In this document: positions 59,046-64,000 of the stretch, piece by piece | Layout: each line of letters starts with the position of its first letter | Position numbering within the stretch: position 1 is the stretch's first letter | Assembly: GCA_903884425.1 (NCBI GenBank) | Contig: CAISEP010000002.1 | Span: 62,001-126,000 of the forward strand | DNA length: 64,000 bases | Reading direction: 5' to 3' | Origin: an uncultured Caulobacterales bacterium | Lineage (GTDB): Bacteria > Pseudomonadota > Alphaproteobacteria > Caulobacterales > Caulobacteraceae | Notes under the pieces: generated by a model | The model's database searches: none | What the model saw: the letters and a program-made list of their open reading frames with translations, nothing else | What the model was told of the DNA's origin: nothing | Made by a program: the position numbers and the translations under genes

Positions 59046-60506
59046 TTGAACCCGACCCCGATCCGCCTCCTTGCCTCCGTCGCCCTCGCCGCCCTGCTGA
59101 CCGGCTGCGCCGCCGTGGGGCCGAACTTCACCCGCCCCGCCCCCCTGACCGCGGCGAAGGACTATCGCCCGGCGGACGAGCGCGGTGCGGCGACCCCCGC
59201 TGTCCTGTCCGAGTCCGGCGAGGCCGTGGCCCGGGACTGGTGGACCCTGTTCCCCTCGAAGGACCTGGACGGGGTGATCCGCATGGCCCTCGCCGCCAAT
59301 CCGGAGATCGCGTCCGCCGATGCCAGCCTGGACGCCGCAAGGGCCGAGCTGGCCGCCGCCCGGGGGGCCGAACTGCCGGAGGTGAGCGCCAGCTCCAGCG
59401 CCTCGCAGAACCGGCTGAACCTGGCCTCCTTCGGCTTCGGCGGCGGCCTGCCGGGCTTTTCCAACAACCCCGAATTCAGCCTCTATTCCCTGGGCGGCGC
59501 GGTGACCTTCCCGCTGGACGCCTTCGGTCGCGCGCGCCGGGGCAGCGAGAGCGCCTCCGCCCGGGCGGAGGCTGCGCAGCACCAGCGGGATGCCGCGTGG
59601 CTGACCCTGACCGGACAGGTGGCCACCCAGGCCGTGACCCTGGCCGTGCTGCGGGAGGAGCTGGCCCAGGTGGACGCCATCCTGGCCGACGACCGCCGCA
59701 CGGTGGACCTGGCCGACCAGGCGGAAAAGGCCGGGGGCGAGGCCCACAGTGCCGGTGTCAGCGCCAGCGCCCAGCTGGCCGCCGACGAGACCCTGGTGGC
59801 CCCGCTGAAGAAGCAGCTGGATGCCGCCCGCCACGCGCTCGCCGTGCTCACCGGCCACGCCCCGTCGGACTGGACGCCGCCGGACTTCGACCTGGCGGCC
59901 CTCACCGTGCCGAAGACCCTGCCCGTGGCCCTCCCCTCGGCCCTGGTGCACCAGCGGCCGGACATCCTGGCGGCGGAGGCGCGGCTGCATGCGGCCACCG
60001 CCGATGTGGGGGTGGCCACCGCCCGGCTCTATCCCGACCTGTCCCTCAGCGCCCAGATCACCCAAGGGGCCCTGAAGCCCGGGAACATCTTCGACACTCC
60101 CTCCACCGCCTATGGCCTGGCCGCAGGCGTGACCCAGCCCCTGTTCGACGGCGGCCGCCTGCGCGCGGGCGTGAAGGGGGCAGAGGCGAAGCGGCGCGGG
60201 GCGCTGGCCGCCTATCAGCAGACCGTGCTCCGGGCCTTCGGCCAGGTGGCGGACCTGATGCAGGCGGTGCAGCGGGATGAGGAGGCCCTGGCCGCGCAAC
60301 ATGCCTCGGTGGACCATGCGGCGGAGACCCTGCGCCTGAACCGGCTGGCCTATTCGGCCGGTGCCACGGGCCTGTTCCCGGTGATCGACGCGTCGCGCCA
60401 GCTCAGCAATGCGCGCCTCGGCCTCGCCCGGGCGGAGGGCCAGCTGCGGCTGGACGCCATGGCCCTGTTCGTCGCCACCGGTCGCGGTCTGGCGCACGGC
60501 GCGTGA
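59046..60506 (+). CDS. NodT-family outer-membrane efflux lipoprotein
   Basis: A 486-residue TolC-like channel with a lipoprotein signal (LLASVALAALLTGCAAVGPN, lipobox LTGC). Family motifs: WWTLFPSKDLDGVIRMALAA, HQRPDILAAEARLHAATADV and VTQPLFDGGRLRAGVKGAEA. I use a TTG start at 59046, five bases after the exporter stop, because it places the lipobox at the right distance and GGAG lies upstream at the end of the previous gene. Third component of the tripartite pump. Confidence 0.92.
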   Translation: MNPTPIRLLASVALAALLTGCAAVGPNFTRPAPLTAAKDYRPADERGAATPAVLSESGEAVARDWWTLFPSKDLDGVIRMALAANPEIASADASLDAARAELAAARGAELPEVSASSSASQNRLNLASFGFGGGLPGFSNNPEFSLYSLGGAVTFPLDAFGRARRGSESASARAEAAQHQRDAAWLTLTGQVATQAVTLAVLREELAQVDAILADDRRTVDLADQAEKAGGEAHSAGVSASAQLAADETLVAPLKKQLDAARHALAVLTGHAPSDWTPPDFDLAALTVPKTLPVALPSALVHQRPDILAAEARLHAATADVGVATARLYPDLSLSAQITQGALKPGNIFDTPSTAYGLAAGVTQPLFDGGRLRAGVKGAEAKRRGALAAYQQTVLRAFGQVADLMQAVQRDEEALAAQHASVDHAAETLRLNRLAYSAGATGLFPVIDASRQLSNARLGLARAEGQLRLDAMALFVATGRGLAHGA

Positions 60507-60524
60507 ATCCGCTAACCCGACCGG

Positions 60525-62747
<2,223 letters not shown>

Positions 62748-62765
62748 GGCCCGCGCCCTTTACCC

Positions 62766-63671
62766 TCAGGCGGTCCGCTTCGGCCAGACGAGGTGGACCG
62801 CCAGGACCAGCAAGGCAACGGCGGCGGTGCACAGAAGCCCGCCCTCCGGCCCGGCCGTGCCGCCGGTCAGCCAGTCCGGCCCTGCGCCCAGGGTGGCCAC
62901 GGTGAGGGAGCCCTTCACCATCAACCCGCTGTCCGGCACGCCCCAGACATAGCTCTGGGCGAAGTCCCAGGTGGCGTGGAAGCCGATGGCCACCCACAGG
63001 GCCCCGGTCCGGCGACGGATCCAGGCCAGGGCCAGGCCCACCACCCCCACATTGGCAATGCCGATCACCGTCTCGCCCTTGTTGCCCAGGTGCAGGGAGA
63101 GGAAGATCGCGCTGGTCAGCAGGGCCGCGGGCCAGAAGCCCATGGCCCGGGCGAACAGGGCCAGCAGGGGGCCGCGCATCAGCCCCTCCTCCACCAGCGC
63201 GACCAGGGCGAACAGGGCCGAGAACTCCGCCAGCCAGGTCACCCCGGTCACGCCGTCGAAGCTGAGCGGCCCGAAATGGATATAGCCCCCGGCATAGAGC
63301 ACGCCGATGATGGCCGAGAGCAGGACAAAACCCAGCATGCCCCCGATCAGGAGGCCGGACCCGACCCGGTGCCGGTCATAGCCTGCCTCCGCCAGGGGGA
63401 CCTTGAAGGCCCAGGCGGCGATGGCGGTGGCCACCAGCACGCCCAGCCACTGCACCCCCTCCAGGGCGGCCATGACCGGCAGGCTGGGCGCGGCCCCCTT
63501 CATCTTCATGTGCAGGGCCGCGAGCGCGCCGGCGATGATCAGCCCGCCCACCAGCACCGCCAGGACGAAGAAGGCGAAGGCCTGGCCCACGGACAGCCAG
63601 CGCCGCTTCGCGCCCGAAACCGCCGCAAGCTCCCCCGCCGACGCCGCCGCCGTGCCCGTGATGTCCGTCAT
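62766..63671 (-). CDS. CPBP-family intramembrane metalloprotease
   Basis: A 301-residue integral membrane protein with about eight helices. The three CPBP/Abi motifs are in place: VALVEEGLMRGPLLALF (Glu-Glu..Arg), AIFLSLHLGNKG (His) and AIGFHATWDFAQS (His). Members process prenylated proteins in eukaryotes or act in bacteriocin immunity and stress; the target here is unknown. It is convergent with purL at a 18-bp gap. Confidence 0.9.
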   Translation of the reverse strand: MTDITGTAAASAGELAAVSGAKRRWLSVGQAFAFFVLAVLVGGLIIAGALAALHMKMKGAAPSLPVMAALEGVQWLGVLVATAIAAWAFKVPLAEAGYDRHRVGSGLLIGGMLGFVLLSAIIGVLYAGGYIHFGPLSFDGVTGVTWLAEFSALFALVALVEEGLMRGPLLALFARAMGFWPAALLTSAIFLSLHLGNKGETVIGIANVGVVGLALAWIRRRTGALWVAIGFHATWDFAQSYVWGVPDSGLMVKGSLTVATLGAGPDWLTGGTAGPEGGLLCTAAVALLVLAVHLVWPKRTA

Positions 63672-63851
63672 TGTCGTCCCCCCGTGATCGGTCCCCGGCC
63701 CGGAGGTTGGCCTCTGCCGGTGCCCCCGTCAACGCAACCCCAGATTAACAATCATTCACCCCGTTTCTTAGCGGGACACAAAGGTGCTCCGGCGCAGCCT
63801 CGTGGAAACAGAAAAGCGTCGCGATCCGGCGACGGGATGGGGGACACCGGA

Positions 63852-64000
63852 ATGGATACACTCGACCAGCGCGAGCGCGCGTTCGAAGCGCATTTTGCCT
63901 TCAGCGAGCACATGGCCTTTACCGTCGCCACCTACCGCAACCGTCTGCTCGGCCTGTGGGCGGGGGAGCGGCTCGGCCTCGCCGGAGCGGCCCTGGACGC
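63852..64000 (+). CDS. DUF1476 / ATPase inhibitor zeta-subunit-like protein, 5' part
   Basis: Only 49 codons are visible before the window ends. The sequence MDTLDQRERAFEAHFAFSEH matches DUF1476, whose characterised member in Paracoccus is the zeta inhibitor of the F1F0-ATPase; it is helical and about 105 residues long. It lies after purL, near which DUF1476 genes are often found in alphaproteobacteria. A GGGGGACACCGGA run precedes the start. Confidence 0.85.
   Translation, partial: MDTLDQRERAFEAHFAFSEHMAFTVATYRNRLLGLWAGERLGLAGAALD

Overview
The window is a GC-rich (roughly 70 %) chromosomal segment from an alphaproteobacterium, most likely of the order Caulobacterales. The best markers are a full CtrA cell-cycle regulator ending in the Ala-Ala degron, with a cluster of GANTC (CcrM-type) sites in its upstream region, a PhaR polyhydroxybutyrate regulator, a DUF3126 protein beside cysE, and TonB-dependent receptors with 'VTAQ'-type N-termini. 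No rRNA, tRNA, CRISPR array, prophage or transposase gene was seen. Coding density is high and many genes overlap by ATGA.

Layout. 1-4.4 kb: a uronate-use locus (uxaC cut by the window edge, a FadR-type regulator with a UxuR/ExuR-like operator, a TonB receptor). 4.5-14.0 kb: a choline-to-glycine-betaine island. It holds a binding-protein/permease fusion (ChoX-ChoW), the ATPase ChoV, a TonB receptor, choline dehydrogenase BetA, and one reading frame that joins the repressor BetI to betaine aldehyde dehydrogenase BetB. BetI-like palindromes lie 10 nt before both fusion genes. 14.4-18.5 kb: a proteasome-like Ntn hydrolase with a TTG start that places Thr at the mature N-terminus, a small partner protein, and a hybrid histidine kinase. 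18.7-23.2 kb: an overlapping glpD / alkyl-DHAP-synthase-like / FGGY kinase operon. 23.2-32.9 kb: glutathione peroxidase, PhnA-like protein, phytanoyl-CoA dioxygenase-like protein, membrane hydrolase, MHS transporter, GH29 fucosidase, carotenoid oxygenase, P450 and aldo/keto reductase. 32.9-35.4 kb: an electron-transfer trio (Cyc2-like outer-membrane cytochrome-porin, hemerythrin-like protein, cytochrome c). 35.6-40.4 kb: GST, secreted phosphoesterase and an aminophosphonate module (PhnZ-like HD protein, FAD oxidase, PhnX). 40.5-46.5 kb: TolC-like protein, GMC oxidoreductase, SDR, LytTR regulator, secreted hydrolase. 46.6-52.6 kb: core genes purB, phaR, ctrA, DUF3126, cysE, Nudix, nitroreductase. 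52.6-60.5 kb: a GGDEF-EAL protein and a LysR-controlled EmrA/EmrB/NodT-type efflux operon. 60.5-64 kb: purL, a CPBP protease and the start of a DUF1476 gene.

Two repeat families stand out. Both sit only between convergent genes. One is a composite REP-like unit whose seven full arms show CCT/AGG versus GGT/ACC compensatory change, direct evidence of a conserved hairpin. The other is an 87-bp unit with an AT-rich loop, present as a near-perfect tandem pair between phaR and ctrA.

All functional calls are from reading sequence motifs and neighbourhood; no database search was run.
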